Source of the DNA: Diacronema lutheri
Lineage: Eukaryota; Haptophyta; Pavlovophyceae; Pavlovales; Pavlovaceae
DNA: 64,000 nt
Direction of reading: 5' to 3'
Assembly (NCBI GenBank): GCA_019448385.1
Contig: JAGTXO010000069.1
Coordinates: 1 to 64,000 of the forward strand
The notes under the pieces are model-generated. The model did not search any database. It was not told the origin of the DNA and worked only from the letters and a program-made list of their open reading frames with translations. Position numbers and translations under genes: made by a program. This document shows positions 13,101 through 23,461 of this stretch, in pieces (the first letter of the stretch is position 1; the number at the start of each line of letters is the position of its first letter).

Positions 13101-15128
13101 ACGCCTGCGCGCAGCGTCCGCGCCGACGGCGAGCGCGGCGATCTGAGCGCCCTCCCATGCGCGCTCCCTCGCGTCGTCCCGCGCGGCCGCCGGCGCGGCG
13201 CCCGGCCGCGCGCCGGGCGGCACCGCGCACGCCGCCGCGACGACCTCCGCGCGCGCGCCGGCGGCGTCGGGCGCGTGCAGCTGCGCGAGCGCGCCAAAGA
13301 GCGCGGCGGCCGAGCGGTAGCGGCCGTGCGCCGCGACGAGCGCGTAGAGCACGCGCAGCGCGGCCACGCCCGCCTGGTCGGGCGCGTCGCCAGCGATTTG
13401 CTCGACCTCCCACGTGCGCGTGGGCGGCGGGCTGCCGTCAGCCGGGTCCGGACGCAGCGCCCACGCGCGCTCGACGATCGCGTTGAACACGCCGTGCGCG
13501 GCGCCCTCGTCAAACTCGGCGGCGCCCGCCGCGTGCGCGCACCACCCGTGCACGCGCGACGTGGGCGCGTCCACGGCGCGCTGCACGACGAGCACCGCCG
13601 GCCGGTCGACGCAGCCGAGGCTCACCGCCGCGTGCTTGCCCTCGAGCAGCGCCGCCGCCGCAGCCTCGACCAAGGCGTCATCAGGCGCGTCGCCGACGAC
13701 GACGGCACAGCCGTCGCCGTACTCGGCCTGCATCGCGGCGACGCACGACGCGACAAAGTCGCCGCCCGCGGCCGCCGCGTGTCGCGCCGCCAGCATCCGG
13801 CGCGCGATGGCAAGCCAGACGTACTCGGCCGGCGCGCGCGCGGCGCGCGCGCGAGGCGCGCCGGCCGCGCCGCGTGCGCCCGCGCGTGCGCCTCCAGCGG
13901 CCGCAACGGCCGAGGCGGCTGGAGCGGCGGTGAGCGTGCGCCGCGCGCGCTTCGCCGGCCGCGCGATGGGCGATGCACCCGCCGTCGCACCGCCCGCAGC
14001 AGCCGGTGCGGCCGCCACAGCGCCCGCCGCGACGCCACTCGTCACGACGCCCGTGGCGGGCGGCGCGGCGGCGGACGTGGCCGCCTCGACGGGCGTCGCG
14101 CAACTACCGCCAGCGGTCGCGGACGCGCCCGGCGACGCGTCGGCGAGGAGGTGGCGCAGCACGCCGCGCGCGAGCGCGACTCGCACGGCGAGCGTCAGCG
14201 CGCGCAGGCGGTCGGAAGGCGAGGCGTCGCGCTCGGCGTCGGCGGACGTGGCGGCAGCAGGCGGGGCGGCGGGCGGCGCGGCGGCGGACCGGGCGGCCGC
14301 CGGCGCAACCTCGTCGGCCTTGGCCAGCCAGACGAGCCCGGCGACTGCGAGCACGACGCTGTACGCGCCGACATCGTCACCCGCAACGCGCGCCAGCCGG
14401 GCGTGGGCGTCGGCCTCGGACACGGCGACGCGGAAGAGCACGTCGTCGCGGGCAGCTTGCTCGGCAAACTGACGCAGCTGCTTGGCCATCGTCACGCCGG
14501 CGACGGACGCCTCGCCCGCCTCTGCCTCGACCTGCTCGTCCTGGCCGATGGCGGACGCGCCGGCCTCGGCGCCACCGTCGAGTGTCCGGCGGCGCTCGAG
14601 GGCAAAGCCACGCACACAGACGCTCTGGAGGCCGCCGAGCGCGCCCGCCTTTTCGTGCAGCGCGCACGACAGCTCGACCACCGAGTCCACGCGCCTCGCG
14701 GCGGCGCCCCCCCGCTCGCCGCGCGTGGCCGCGCGCACGACGAACACCGTGAATTGCGCGCGCTTCGCCGCGCGCGCCGACGCGCACGCGTGCTTCAGGA
14801 GCCGGCAAAGCGCGGGCCTTTGCGCCGCTGCGCCCCGCGTGCACAGCAGCAGTTGGCCGCGCTCGTCGCCCAGCTCCTGCTCGACGGCGGCCTCGAGCGC
14901 GTCGTCCGTCAAATCGCCGTGCTCCGTCGAGGCGAGCGCGCGCGCAGCCGCGAGCGCCAGCTCGCCTGCGCCCGCGCGCCGCCGGCGGCGCGCACCGGCG
15001 GGCGCGTGCGGCGCCGACGCGTGTGACGACGCCGCCGCGTCCGCGCGCGCACACGCGGCGCGCAACGCCTCACGCGCCGAGGCGGCCGCGCGCGCCCTGG
15101 GCGCGAGCTTCAAGAACGTGCGCGCGGC

Positions 15129-15204
<76 letters not shown>

Positions 15205-18200
15205 TCGCCCGCGTCGCCGGCCGGCGGCGGCGGTGGCGGCGGTGGCGGCGCGGCCACGGCGGCGGCAGCAGCGGCGGCGGCGGCGGTGGCGGCGGCGGCG
15301 GCGCCCAGCGCGGGCGGCGGCGGCGTGGCGGCGGCGGTGGCGGCGGCGGTGACGCCAGCGGCGGCCTTGGCGCCGCGCGTCTGCGGCGGCGTTTCGGCGC
15401 CATCGGGGCTGCCCCCGCCGCGCACCGCGCTCGTGACCGCGCAGACGCCGCCCGGCGCACGATCGCCGGCCGCGCCGGTCAGCGCGACGCGGAGGCGCTC
15501 GCCGACAGCGTACATGTCCGCCACGCTGAACGTGCGCGGCGCGGACGAGCAGCCCGCCGCGGCGAGCGCGTCGTTGAGCGCGCCCACTATCGCGAGGCCG
15601 CACGTCGCGCCACGCTGCGCCGCCTCGTTGAGCAGCAGCGCGCGGCGCACGCGCGAAATGTCGAGACCCGCCGCGTGCAGCGTGGCAGTTATCGCCTTGG
15701 CGAGCATGAGCGCCTGCCTGCAGGGCGACGCGAGCGTGTCGACGAGCACCGCGTCGTAGCGATGCTCGCCCGCGCGCGCGACGCGCACAAGGCGCAACGC
15801 GGTGAAATGGCCGGAGGCGAGCTGCGCGCCGTCGTCACCGCCCGCGCCGCCGCGCTCGTCCGACGGGCTCCACACGCCGATGACAGCCTGCGTTGTCGCC
15901 TCGCTGCGCAGGCGGTGCAGCAGCGCGGCGCGCTCGGCGTCGTCCTGAAACACCGCGGGTTGCGCGGCGAGCGGCACGTGGCAGACATGCCCGCCGCCGG
16001 CCTGCCCGTGCACGCGCAGCACGACCTCGCAGCACGCGTCGACGGTTGAGGCGAGCATGTCGCCGCTGGCGATGCGCTCCACCTCTGCCTGCGGGAGGCC
16101 GGCGCTCGCGGCGGCGGCGGCCAGCCGGCGCGCAGCCGCGTCGCCCGCCCACGCAAGCAGCGCCGAGTTGGCGGGTTGGAGGGGAAGCTCAAGGGCGGCT
16201 GGTTCGGTGGCGGTAGCCTCGTTGGCAACGGGCACGTTGGCGGTGCGCGCGTTGGCGGCGGGCGCGGCGGCGATGGCTGGTGGGGCGGAAGACGCGCCCG
16301 CGGCGGCGGGCGCGGACGCGGCAGCGGCAGCGGCTAGTGGGGCGGGGAAAACGCCGTCGGTGGCAGGCGCGGAGGCGAATGCAGGAGCAACTAGTGGGGC
16401 GGGAAAATCGGCGGCAGGCGCGAAGGCGGATGCAGCAGCGGCTAGTGCGGCGGGGAAAACACCGTCGGCGGCAGGCGCGAAGGCGGATGCAGGAGCGCCC
16501 AGCGGGGCGCAGAAAACACCGTCGGCGGCAGGCGCGAAGGCGACAGCAGCAGCGGCCAGTGGAGCGGAGGCGCAGGGCCACGCGCGCGCCAGCCGTGCAA
16601 GCCCAAGCCGCGCGCGAGCGACGCACGCGCCGATGGCCGAGGCGGCGGCGCAGGCCACGATGTGGCCTGGCACCGGTGTGGCCAGCCGCTCGCGGGTGTG
16701 CACGTCGAGCCGCGCCCCACGCCAAGAGCGGCGGCGCGCTGAACGGAGGCGCGCGACCCCGATCGATCCGCCCGCGCACGCGCGCGCCGGCTCAGTGTGG
16801 CCAACGCGCGCCGCTATGCAAGGCGCGCGCGCGATAACGGCGGCTGTCGGCCGTGGCGTGCGCGTGGCGGCGCCGCGGCGACGGGCGCGGCACACGAGCC
16901 GCTCGGGCGCGCCGCCGCCGCGCGGCACGATGTCGAGCAGCACGGTCACGCCGCGCGCGCGCGCGACCGCCGTGCACGCGAGCCGCACGGGCAGCGGCGG
17001 CCCGTCCGGGCGCGCGAGCGCCGCCACCTCGGCGTCGGTGAGGCTGTGCAGCTCGCGGCGCGCGCGCGCGAACGCGGCGATGTCCGCGCGCAGCTCCGCG
17101 TCCGTGCCGAGCGCGGCACGCGCGTGCACGGGGAGCGACGCGCGCAGCGCGTGGAGCACGCCGCCGCGCGCGCCGCGCGGCGCCGGCGCGCGCTCGCGCT
17201 CAGCGCGCGCGGCGCGCGTGAGCTCGCGCACCGCGCGCGCGAGATTGCGCCGCGCGGCCGCGACGGGAGGGCTAGGTGCGCGCGCGCGCCGGTTGTAGCG
17301 CGGCCGCGCCGAGTCGAGGGGCGGCGGACGCGGTGCGTACGCCGCGGCGCGGCCCGCGCGCCAAAAGGCCGGCGGCGGGCGCAGCTCCGTCGCGTCGACC
17401 GCGGCCGCGAGCGCGCCGAGCGCGGCGTCGCTGTCGCCCGCCGCGTCGGCCGCGTCGACGAGCACGAAGAGCGCGCCGAGCGCGCGCGACGCGGCCGCCT
17501 GCGCGGCGGTGGGGCGGGCGCAGGCAGCGACGCATGCGGCCGCCATGCCGCGCGCCGCGGCGAACGCCGGTGACGTGACGGCCGCGCCGATGGCAACGGC
17601 GGCGGCGGCGACGGTGGAGGCGGCAGCGCCGGCGATGGAGTTGGCAGCGGCGGCGGCGCTTGCCATCGCGCGGCGCGCGAGACGCGAGGCGCCACCGACC
17701 GCCGCCGCCGCAGCGCGCGCTGCGCGCGCGCCGGTGGCGCGCATCGTCGCCGCGCCAGGCGCCGCCGCGCCGACGCCGCCGGCGCCCGCGCCGTCGCCGC
17801 TCTCGGCCGTGCAGGGCTCCGATGGCGAACCCGGCGTGCGCTGGCGCGTGATGCGCGCGCCGAGGCGCGCGCTCCGCGCCGCGCGGCCGGCGACGTCGAG
17901 GAAGCGCCGTGCGCGCGCCGCGCGCAGGCCACGCGCGCGCGGCGGCGCACCGACAGGCGCCGAGCGCCGCGGCGCGCACGCCGGCGCGTCGCTGTCGGGT
18001 TGCGCAGCGCGCGCGCGGGAACTCGGCGCGGCGTGTGCGGGCGGCGGGCGCGCGCCCGCGCGGCGCAGAGGCGCGAGGCGCCGGCCGCAGACGAGGCGTG
18101 TGCGCAACCAGGACGGCGAGGGCCGCAGGGCGCCGTCGACGTCGCGCATCGGCGGGCCGCGAGCCCGCCGCGCAGCCGTGCGGCGCGCGCGAGGCGCTCG

Positions 18201-21200
18201 GCGGCGCGCGCGCCGCACGGCGCGCGCGGCGGCGCGCACGCCAGCGACGGCTGCGGCCACGCCGCGCGCCAACACGGCCGCGGCGTGCGCCATCGCACCG
18301 AGCACGGCGCGTGGCGCGCCGAGCAAGCGCAGCAAGCGCGACGCCGTCGCGCGCGCCGGCGCACCGTGTGCAGGGGCCTCGCCAGCGCCAGCACCGACGC
18401 CGCCATCGCCGCAGCCGCAGGTGGCGTCGCCGCCGCCGCAGGCGTCGCGACGGACGCCGCCGCCGCCGAAACAACCGCCGCACACGTCGCCGCCGACGTT
18501 GCCACCCCAGCCGCCGTTGCGTGCGCAGGTGGCTGCGGCGCGTGCGTGCGGGAGGCGTGCCGTGCGGCGCGCATCACACGGGCTGCGCGACGCGAGCGAC
18601 GCCGCCGGGGGCCCCGCTGCGCCAGGCGCGCCGTGCGCGCCAGCCTCGCCGGCCTCGCCGGCGCGCGGTCGCGCGCTCGCCTCGACGTGGCCGCCTCCGC
18701 CGCCATCGCCGCCGTCGAACCGGGCGGCGGAGGGCTGCCGCTCGAACCGCTCGTCGGCGTCGGCCGCCACCGCCGCCTCGCGCTCCGCCGCCGCGGCGGC
18801 CGCACGGCGCGCGTGGCGGAGCGCGCGGGCCGCCGTCCGCTGCGCGGCGTGGCGGCGCGGGCGCGGGCTTCGGCGCGCGCGGCCCCTCGGCGCGCTCGCG
18901 GAGCACGGCGAGCGGCGTGCCCGTGGCGACGCTCGTGCAGACGCGCCGCAAGGCGGCGCTTACGCACGCGTGGACGACGCGCGCCGTCCGCTTGTCGGCG
19001 GCGCGCGCGGCGCGGCGCGCGGCCTTGGCGGCGGCCTTTTTGGCGCGCCTCTGCTCCGCCTGCTCCGACAGCGCGCGCGCCTGGCGCTCGGCTGCGAGCG
19101 CGTCCTCGGGCGAAACGGTCGGCCTCGGCGGCCGCGCGCGCGCGCTGCGACGCTGCGCGCTGCGGCGGTCGGACGGCGGCTGCCGCGGCGGCGAGGACGG
19201 CGAGCGCGAGCTCGGCGTGGGCGACCAATCGCCGCTGACGGTTGCGAGCGGCGCAAACGGGTTGTCGTCCCCGCGACCCGCGGCGTGCGACAGTGCACGC
19301 GGCGTCGGGCGCCGGCCGACCGCTGGCGGGCCCCACTCGGACGGCGGCTCCGAGGGCGAGCGCGCCGTCGGCGCCGCGCGTTGCGCGGCCGGCGGCGCCT
19401 CCCGGTCCAGCGCCGCCTGCTCTCTCGCCGCGGCCTGCTCGTCACCCTCCGGCACGCCACGCGGCGCGAGCACCGCGGTGGCGCAGCGCGTCGCGTTGAG
19501 CAACGCCGCCTCCATCTGCCGCACGCTGGCCTTGGCGCACGCCACACCCTGTCTCGCCCGGCGCAGCGCCTCGTGCGCGCGGCGCACTTCCGCGTCGGCA
19601 TCTTCGCGCATGCCAAAGTGCGCCTGTTGCAGCCGCAGGTCCGCAGGGCGCCCCTGCGCGCGAGGGGCACGGGCGCGGCGGCGCGCAGGTGACGGAGCTG
19701 GCGCGCCGTTCTGCGCTGCGCGCACGCCAATCGACGGGCGCGCGCGCGGCGGGGCGCGCGCGCGCGCGCGCGCGCGCGCTGCCTACCCAGCCGCCGGCCG
19801 GCTCGCGCGAGCGCGCCAGCTGCTCCGCCGCCTCGGCGTCGAGCACGCGCTGCTGCGCCTCCTCCTCGCCCAGTGCAGCGAGGTGCAGCCGGCGGGCTGC
19901 CTTGCGGCAGTTGCCCTCCGCCTTGCCCACGGCCTTGCGCGCCGCGTCGACGGGGTCGTCGTTGGCTCTGGCGCGCCTGCGCTTGCCCTTGTCGGCGGGC
20001 GGCGGCTCGGCGCGCTGCAGCGTGCCGAGCGCGTCGTCGGCTCCGCGCGCGGCCGCCCGCGGGCGGCGGGCCCCAAAAAGCGCACCGGTCGCCGTGCGCG
20101 CCGCGCAAGCAACGACCAGCGCTGACATGCCGGCGAAGACCGCACCGCCCAGCGCCACGGTTGCCACGATGCGCAGCGTCCCGTGCGCAGGCCGCGCTGC
20201 CTCCGCCGCTTTGGCGGCCTCGCGCGCGCGCGCATCGGCGGCTCTCATCTCGTGCAGCAGCCCGGCCGCGCCGCTCGCGCCGTCGCGGCCGCGCGCGAGC
20301 TCGCACAGCACCGCCGCCGCGCGCCGCGTGGGCTCGCGCGCGAGCAGCTGCGCGCCGCCGTCGGGGCGCAGCTTCTCAACGAACTCGACAAACGTCGCGT
20401 CGCGCCAGAGGGACATGCGGAAGGCCCTGTGCACCGCCCCCTCGTGCTCGCGCATCCGCCGTGCCGCCCGCCTGCCGTCGCGCGCGTGCGCGTGCGCGGC
20501 CGCGTCGACTCCCGCGACGCCGCGCTGCGCGTCGCGCGCGGCCGACGACGGCGCCGCCGCGCTGCCCGCCAAGGGCGCCGCAGCGGCGACGCGCGCGTGC
20601 GGAGCGACGGGATCGCCGGCGGCCGGCGGCTCGGCGCGCTGCGGCGTGCCGTTTGCTCCGCGCGCGGCCGTCCCGGGGGAGATGGCCGCGATGGCGCCGC
20701 CAGCCGCGCCGCGCGCCAGCCACGCGCATAGGCTGCCGACGAGCTCGCCGAGACCCCCGACGGTCGCCGCGGCGGCGAGTGCGCCGGGCTTGCCGGCCGA
20801 CAGCGGCTCGCGAGCGTCGTCGTCGCAGCCGCCGGCACCCGTCTTGGCGAGTGCGTCGCGCTCGCCCTCGACGCCCGCCACGACCGCCGCCCCTCCGTCG
20901 TCCGCCGCGCCGGCCGCGCGCGCGGCCGGGCGCAGAGGAGGCGTGCCGGTGCAGCCGTCGCCGCTCGTCTTCGCCGTTTCCTCCACTTTGGTCACTCCGT
21001 CGCCACCTGCGCCATCTCCGACGCCGGGGCCCTTGGTCACGCTTGCCGCCATGCGCGCCGTGCCCGCCGGCCAGCCCGCCGACTGCTCGAGCGCGGCGGC
21101 GAGCGGCGCGACGCGCGTCGACTCGGGCGCGCTCTCGTCATCGGGCTCGAGCGCGTTGTGCAGGCGCGCGAGCGCGCGCTCGACGGCCGCGGCGCCACTG

Positions 21201-23461
21201 CCGGGGGCGCGGCTCGCCGCGCGCACCGCGCGCCGCCAGGCCGGCGCGAACATGAGCGCCGGCTCGAGCGCCGCGAGCGCGCGCGCCTCGCGCGCGTCGC
21301 TCGCGCCGAGGCGCGGCGGCACGCGCGCGGCTCCGCGCGGCGCGGTGCCTCGGAAGCGTGGGCTCAGCGTGTAGGCGAGGTGCTGCGGCACGCCGCGCGC
21401 CTCCGCGCGCGCGCGTCCGTCCTCGACCTCGCGCCGCGCCTTCGCGATCGCCGGCGTGGCGCGCGCGAGCCAGTCGGGGTCGGCGGGCAGGTGGATCACG
21501 ACGAGAATCGGCGCCCAGTCCAGCCGCGGGTTCTTGTGACGGTCGGGCACGACCCACACGAGCAGCACCGTGCCCTCCGCGCCGCACGCCGCCTCGTAGA
21601 TCCTGGGCTGCGAGCGCCAATCGGGCCTGACGCGCAGCGCCCGCGCGTGGTCGATGGCGGCGGCGCGGTCGCCATTGAAGTGAACCGTCGTCACCTCGCC
21701 GATGACGGACCGGCCGGACCGCCAGCAGAACACCGCGTCCGCCGACCCGCCGGCGATGGCCGCGAGCGATTCGGGCGCGGCGAGCCGCGGCAAGCCCTCG
21801 AAGGCGGCAAAGTCCTCGTGCGCATTGTACACGCCGCCCCAGCCGTCGTGCGCGTACGCGCGCGCGGCCGCTCGTACCGCGCGCGGCTGGTTCTCCACGC
21901 CCGACGTCATGTGCCATGTCGTCCCCGCGAAGCCGGGCTCGCCCAGCTCGGCCCGCACGACGGTACCGTACCCCGCGCCCTGCGTCGGGGCGGCGAGGTG
22001 GTGCATGCCCGCGCCGGTCACGCCCTCCGTGCGCTGCCGCGTGACGATCGTGCCCGTCGCGTGCGCGAAAAGCGTGTCGACCACGGCGGGCGCGCGCCCG
22101 CTGTTCGCCCGTAGCCGCGCCCTGCCCGCTTTTAGCTGCTCGGGGTCCTTGGCGTCGTACACGCGCGCGTCCGCGTCGCCCTCATCAGGCGCAGTGTAGA
22201 CGCAGCGGCGTTCGAGCGGCGCCGAGCCACCGCCGTCCGCCGCCGCCGGCGAGGTTGGCGCCGCGCCCGCCGCCACCGCGCTCGTCGCCGCCGTGCCCGT
22301 CGCCACCGCCGCAGCCGCCGCGCCCGCGGGGTCGTCGTCCCCGTCCTCCGCGCCCTCCCCGTCGTCAGCGGTGGTGGCGTCGCCATCGTCCCCGTCGCCC
22401 TCGCCCCCGCCGAGGCTGCTGAATGGTCGGGGCCCCCACGCCGAGGCGGCGCGCCGCTGCGGCGCACGCGGCGGTGGCGCTCGCGACGGCGGCCTTGGCG
22501 CCGCCGCGCCGCGCGGCCTGGCCGCCGTCGACAGCGCGCGGCCTGCAGCGCCCGTGAGCGCGTCGAGCGCGGCCGTGCGTGCGATGCGGTCGTCGGGCGC
22601 GCGCAGCGCCGCCTCGACGGCCTGCAGCAGCCCGTCGGGCGCGGATCCGCCGACACTGGCATCGCACGCCTCGGCGAGCCGCGCGGCCTCGGCGAGCCGC
22701 GCGGCCTCGCGGGTGAACGGGCCGAAGCGCCTGGCGCGGTCGCCGAGCAGAGCGCCGATGGCGGCGCGGAGCGTGCGCGCGCGGGTCTCCTCGTACGCGG
22801 CCGTCGTGAGGCGCGCGAGGCGCGCGTCCAAAGCCTTCTTGATGTCGACAAGGACACTCGCGCGGCGGCCGTAGAGCGTCGATGCGCTCGCCACGACCTC
22901 GGCCGCGACTGTTGCCGCGGCGAAGCAACACGCGGCCCCACTCTGCGGGGGCGCCTTGAAGGCATCGATGGGCGGCGCTGTTCTGCCGATGCGCTGCGCA
23001 AGCTTCTTGATGAGCACGCCGGCCGCCGTGGCGTACGCCGATTCGCCGTTGCCCAAGGTGCGCGAATCGGCGAGCAGGGCGAGCGCGGCGCCGGGCGGCG
23101 CGCCGCGCTGCGCGGGCGGCGCGAGGAGCAGGTACGCCGCCGTCCAGTGCACGAGGCCGCTGGACGCGCGGAGGCAGAGCGGTAGCACGACCACGAGCAC
23201 CTGCCCAAACCGGTCCGCATCCGCGCATGCTTTGCGCAGGTTGCGCAGCGCCACCTTGAGCGCATGCTGCGAGCACCCCGTGTCGCCCACCCTAACCCTG
23301 CTCGTGCCGAAATCCGCGTAACGCAGCAGGGCGATGAGGCAAGTGGATGGGACCACGTGGGGGTGGGTATCTCCCGGCGACAGAATGGTGCTGAGGGCCA
23401 GCGAGAAACTGTCCGAGCCGCCCCGCCCGCCGGGCAAAGCGTCCTTCACGGAGTCCTCCAT
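4172..23461 (-). CDS. giant spliced multidomain protein: C48 proteases - YqaJ - chromodomain - Fanzor nuclease
   Basis: The ATG at 23461 starts a run of huge open exons in one direction. Exon 1 is 23461-19787. Intron 19786-19654 (GTAGGC...CGCGCAG, phase 0) leads to exon 2, 19653-18964. Intron 18963-18840 (GTAAGC...CGCGCAG, phase 0) leads to exon 3, 18839-6408, which is 4,144 codons long. Intron 6407-6278 (GTGCGC...CGCGCAG, phase 0) leads to the Fanzor exon. Module order is C48 protease, membrane segment (near 20.1 kb), coiled coil (about 19.0-19.65 kb), C48 protease, degenerate C48-like copies, YqaJ nuclease, Pro/Ala repeats, chromodomain, Fanzor. Two small frame changes remain in the last exon, and the exact stop (4.17 kb or a little beyond) is uncertain. 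No terminal repeats were found. It may be a transposon polyprotein or a domesticated gene. The fusion is read from continuous open frames and in-phase splice sites, not from RNA. Confidence 0.75.
4500..7150 (-). other. Fanzor (eukaryotic TnpB-like, RuvC) RNA-guided nuclease domain
   Basis: An N-terminal helical part (RVINKVVRDEAAV to KRWNYDRHTTRYFLVQIRTL) leads to PPRYNVAPLRTHN. Across the intron 6407-6278 this continues VPRNVRFAASAIWVTLSDDE, giving the Fanzor-type Asn-x-x-Pro wedge-domain sequence. RuvC-I is VVVAADPNMGNITTYSAHVG (catalytic Asp near 5753). FVPEPYTSMHCSMPRLAKGG and LVICPACNGGKKPVHRDYNA (near 5190 and 5045) give the zinc-binding Cys pairs, the TS motif and the RuvC-III Asp. An acidic Asp/Glu/Gly tail follows. 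Fanzors are transposon-associated, guide-RNA-directed DNA endonucleases. The reading frame shifts by single bases twice inside this exon, either real decay or indels in G/C runs. Confidence 0.75.
6278..6407 (-). other. intron 3 of the giant gene
   Basis: Donor CACAAT|GTGCGCGCG and acceptor CTGCGCGCAG|GTGCCG, 130 bp, phase 0. Removal restores the Fanzor motif running from PPRYNVAPLRTHN to VPRNVRF. Confidence 0.65.
7560..7735 (-). other. chromodomain in the giant protein
   Basis: RTYEVEAVVDERRKAGKKVT is followed by FQFRIRWRGYDESADTWEPE and a C-terminal helix (SSDLVAQFRKTRDEQKR). It contains the aromatic-cage positions (Tyr of the first strand, Trp of RIRWRGY, Trp of DTWEPE). Chromodomains bind methylated histone H3 tails. 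In mobile elements they steer integration to heterochromatin, which is the likely role here. Confidence 0.85.
10850..11445 (-). other. YqaJ-type (lambda-exonuclease-like) nuclease domain in the giant protein
   Basis: RSPRWHDERWEEVTGSKVGD opens the domain, as in YqaJ proteins. AGILGEAVALRKLA (GE motif), FAFSPDGLAI (catalytic Asp near 11150), QVLVEVKTL (E-x-K near 11105) and HRDQLQLGMHVLG (Gln motif near 11025) follow in canonical order. These residues make the PD-(D/E)xK metal site of alkaline/lambda exonucleases, which resect DNA ends for recombination in phages, large DNA viruses and some transposons. All key residues are visible. Confidence 0.8.
15120..15310 (-). repeat. (GCC)n tract coding poly-alanine and glycine/proline linker
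   Basis: An almost pure trinucleotide array (15126-15203) encodes about 25 consecutive alanines in the giant protein. Shorter Ala/Pro arrays follow. It is probably length-variable. Confidence 0.7.
15540..16080 (-). other. second Ulp1/C48-like cysteine protease domain in the giant protein
   Basis: ASGHFTALRLVRV (His near 15810), YDAVLVDTLAS (Asp near 15745) and EAAQRGATCGLAIVGALNDA (Gln-x4-Cys-Gly near 15610) form a textbook C48 triad plus oxyanion Gln. Spacing of roughly 20 and 45 residues between the three fits the family. This copy looks catalytically intact. Confidence 0.65.
16300..16570 (-). repeat. in-frame coding minisatellite in the giant gene
   Basis: A unit of about 54-60 bp is repeated about five times and encodes variations of ASAFAPAADGVFPAPLAA. 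It stays in frame and acts as a spacer just N-terminal to the second C48 domain. Confidence 0.6.
18840..18963 (-). other. intron 2 of the giant gene
   Basis: Donor GCGTGC|GTAAGC and acceptor CGCGCAG|CGGACG, 124 bp, phase 0 on both sides. It joins RTARVVHAC to RTAARALRHARRAAAAAAER. Confidence 0.6.
19654..19786 (-). other. intron 1 of the giant gene
   Basis: Donor GGCTGG|GTAGGC and acceptor CGCGCAG|GGGCGC, 133 bp, phase 0, with a (GC)n tract just inside the donor. Splicing joins the 23461 frame to the coiled coil GRPADLRLQQAHFGMREDAD. Confidence 0.6.
20080..20190 (-). other. predicted transmembrane segment inside the giant protein
   Basis: The stretch TLRIVATVALGGAVFAGMSA followed by LVVACAAR is an uninterrupted hydrophobic helix of about 24 residues flanked by Arg. 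It sits between Ala-rich linkers and the coiled coil, and is unexpected in a protein otherwise built of nuclear, DNA-acting domains. Confidence 0.5.
22900..23400 (-). other. Ulp1/C48-like cysteine protease domain at N-terminus of the giant protein
   Basis: The order His (SSGLVHWTAAYLLL, near 23145), Asp (ALALLADSRTLGN, near 23070) and Gln-x5-Cys (APPQSGAACCFAAATV, near 22940) matches the H-D-Q-C layout of Ulp1/SENP-type peptidases. These enzymes cleave SUMO-like or polyprotein substrates, and eukaryotic transposons often carry them. All catalytic positions look present. The assignment rests on motif order by eye. Confidence 0.6.

Noticed and set aside
4172-23461. Polinton or giant-virus insertion as the source of the giant gene
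   Set aside because: No capsid, DNA polymerase B, integrase or packaging ATPase is visible, and the gene has spliceosomal introns. A DNA transposon or domesticated gene fits better.
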